Shown here one piece after another: positions 5,025 through 5,249 of a stretch of 5,249 nt of DNA (position 1 is the stretch's first letter; the number at the start of each line of letters is the position of its first letter). The notes under the pieces are model-generated. The model worked only from the letters and a program-made list of their open reading frames with translations, searched no databases and had not been told where the DNA came from. Position numbers and translations under genes: made by a program. Where the stretch lies: contig JAAXHR010000114.1 in NCBI GenBank assembly GCA_012270805.1, positions 1 to 5,249 on the forward strand, in the 5' to 3' direction. The stretch comes from Dehalococcoidia bacterium. Its GTDB lineage: Bacteria > Chloroflexota > Dehalococcoidia > Lucifugimonadales > Lucifugimonadaceae.

Positions 5025-5249
5025 TCAGGCAGTCATTTCCTTGAGTGTTGCTTCTGCCGCGGCAAGAGCTTCATCGATGTGGTCTTTTTCGACCCATCCC
5101 ATATGACCTATACGGAATATCTTTCCGGTGAGTTCTCCTTGACCGCCGCCAAGAACGACGTTGTGGTCGTCGATGACTTTGGATACGAAAGCTTTGCCGT
5201 CGAGGCCTTCCGGCAACCTGATTGCTGTCAGTGTGTCGGACGCGTATCT
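5025..5249 (-). CDS. Class V (PLP-dependent) aminotransferase, C-terminal end
   Basis: The last 74 residues of a protein running in from the right edge, ending in TGA at 5025-5027. The segment reads R-Y-A-S-D-T-L-T-A-I-R-L-P-E-G-L-D-G-K, then V-V-L-G-G-G-Q-G-E-L-T-G-K-I-F-R-I-G-H-M-G, then a helical tail. The G-G-Q-G-E-L-x-G-K-x-F-R-I-G-H-M-G pattern is typical of the small C-terminal domain of the alanine/serine-glyoxylate aminotransferase family (AGXT/PucG-like), cytoplasmic PLP enzymes. The PLP lysine is outside the window, so substrate specificity (serine, alanine, phosphoserine or ureidoglycine) cannot be decided. It lies 24 nt upstream of the first selenoprotein gene on the same strand, so they are probably cotranscribed. 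Confidence 0.88.
   Translation of the reverse strand, partial: RYASDTLTAIRLPEGLDGKAFVSKVIDDHNVVLGGGQGELTGKIFRIGHMGWVEKDHIDEALAAAEATLKEMTA

Overview
The window reads as part of a bacterial chromosome, probably from Chloroflexota (Dehalococcoidia/SAR202-like). This is inferred from the very long Thr-Pro-rich lipoprotein linker, the DUF1015 and class V aminotransferase context, and use of selenocysteine; no marker gene here proves it. No tRNA, rRNA, CRISPR array or transposase was found.

Layout. Positions 1-728 (minus) hold the N-terminal 242 codons of NAD-dependent DNA ligase LigA, which runs off the left edge. Positions 729-858 hold no gene, only an 8-bp inverted repeat (771-791). Positions 859-1271 (minus) look like a GNAT acetyltransferase broken by one frameshift. 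Its 5' end overlaps the start of a divergent intact DUF1015 gene (1253-2557, plus). Positions 2558-2667 are a short convergent intergenic gap with a weak hairpin. From 5249 down to 2668 everything is on the minus strand and tightly packed. It begins with the C-terminal 74 residues of a class V aminotransferase (5025-5249), followed by three tandem redoxin genes.

The main result is that each of the three redoxin genes (3861-5000, 3250-3864, 2668-3243) looks like two short ORFs split by an in-frame TGA. In all three the TGA falls at the same codon, directly after a FYR-[AG]-[FY]-[WF] strand and three residues before a conserved Cys (U-P-F-C, U-G-F-C, U-G-I-C). That is the first position of a thioredoxin-like CxxC motif. 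A 17-nt hairpin (6-bp stem, 5-nt loop with G at loop position 2) lies exactly 15-31 nt after each TGA, where a bacterial SECIS is expected. I therefore annotate three full-length selenoproteins with Sec at residues 271, 94 and 79, each with a lipoprotein signal peptide.

Together these genes suggest a membrane-anchored extracytoplasmic selenol/thiol redox set, perhaps peroxide- or disulfide-reducing, expressed from one transcript behind an aminotransferase gene. The three catalytic domains sit on tethers of very different length (about 200, 30 and 10 residues). The Sec machinery (selA, selB, selC, selD) is not in the window and would have to be elsewhere in the genome.
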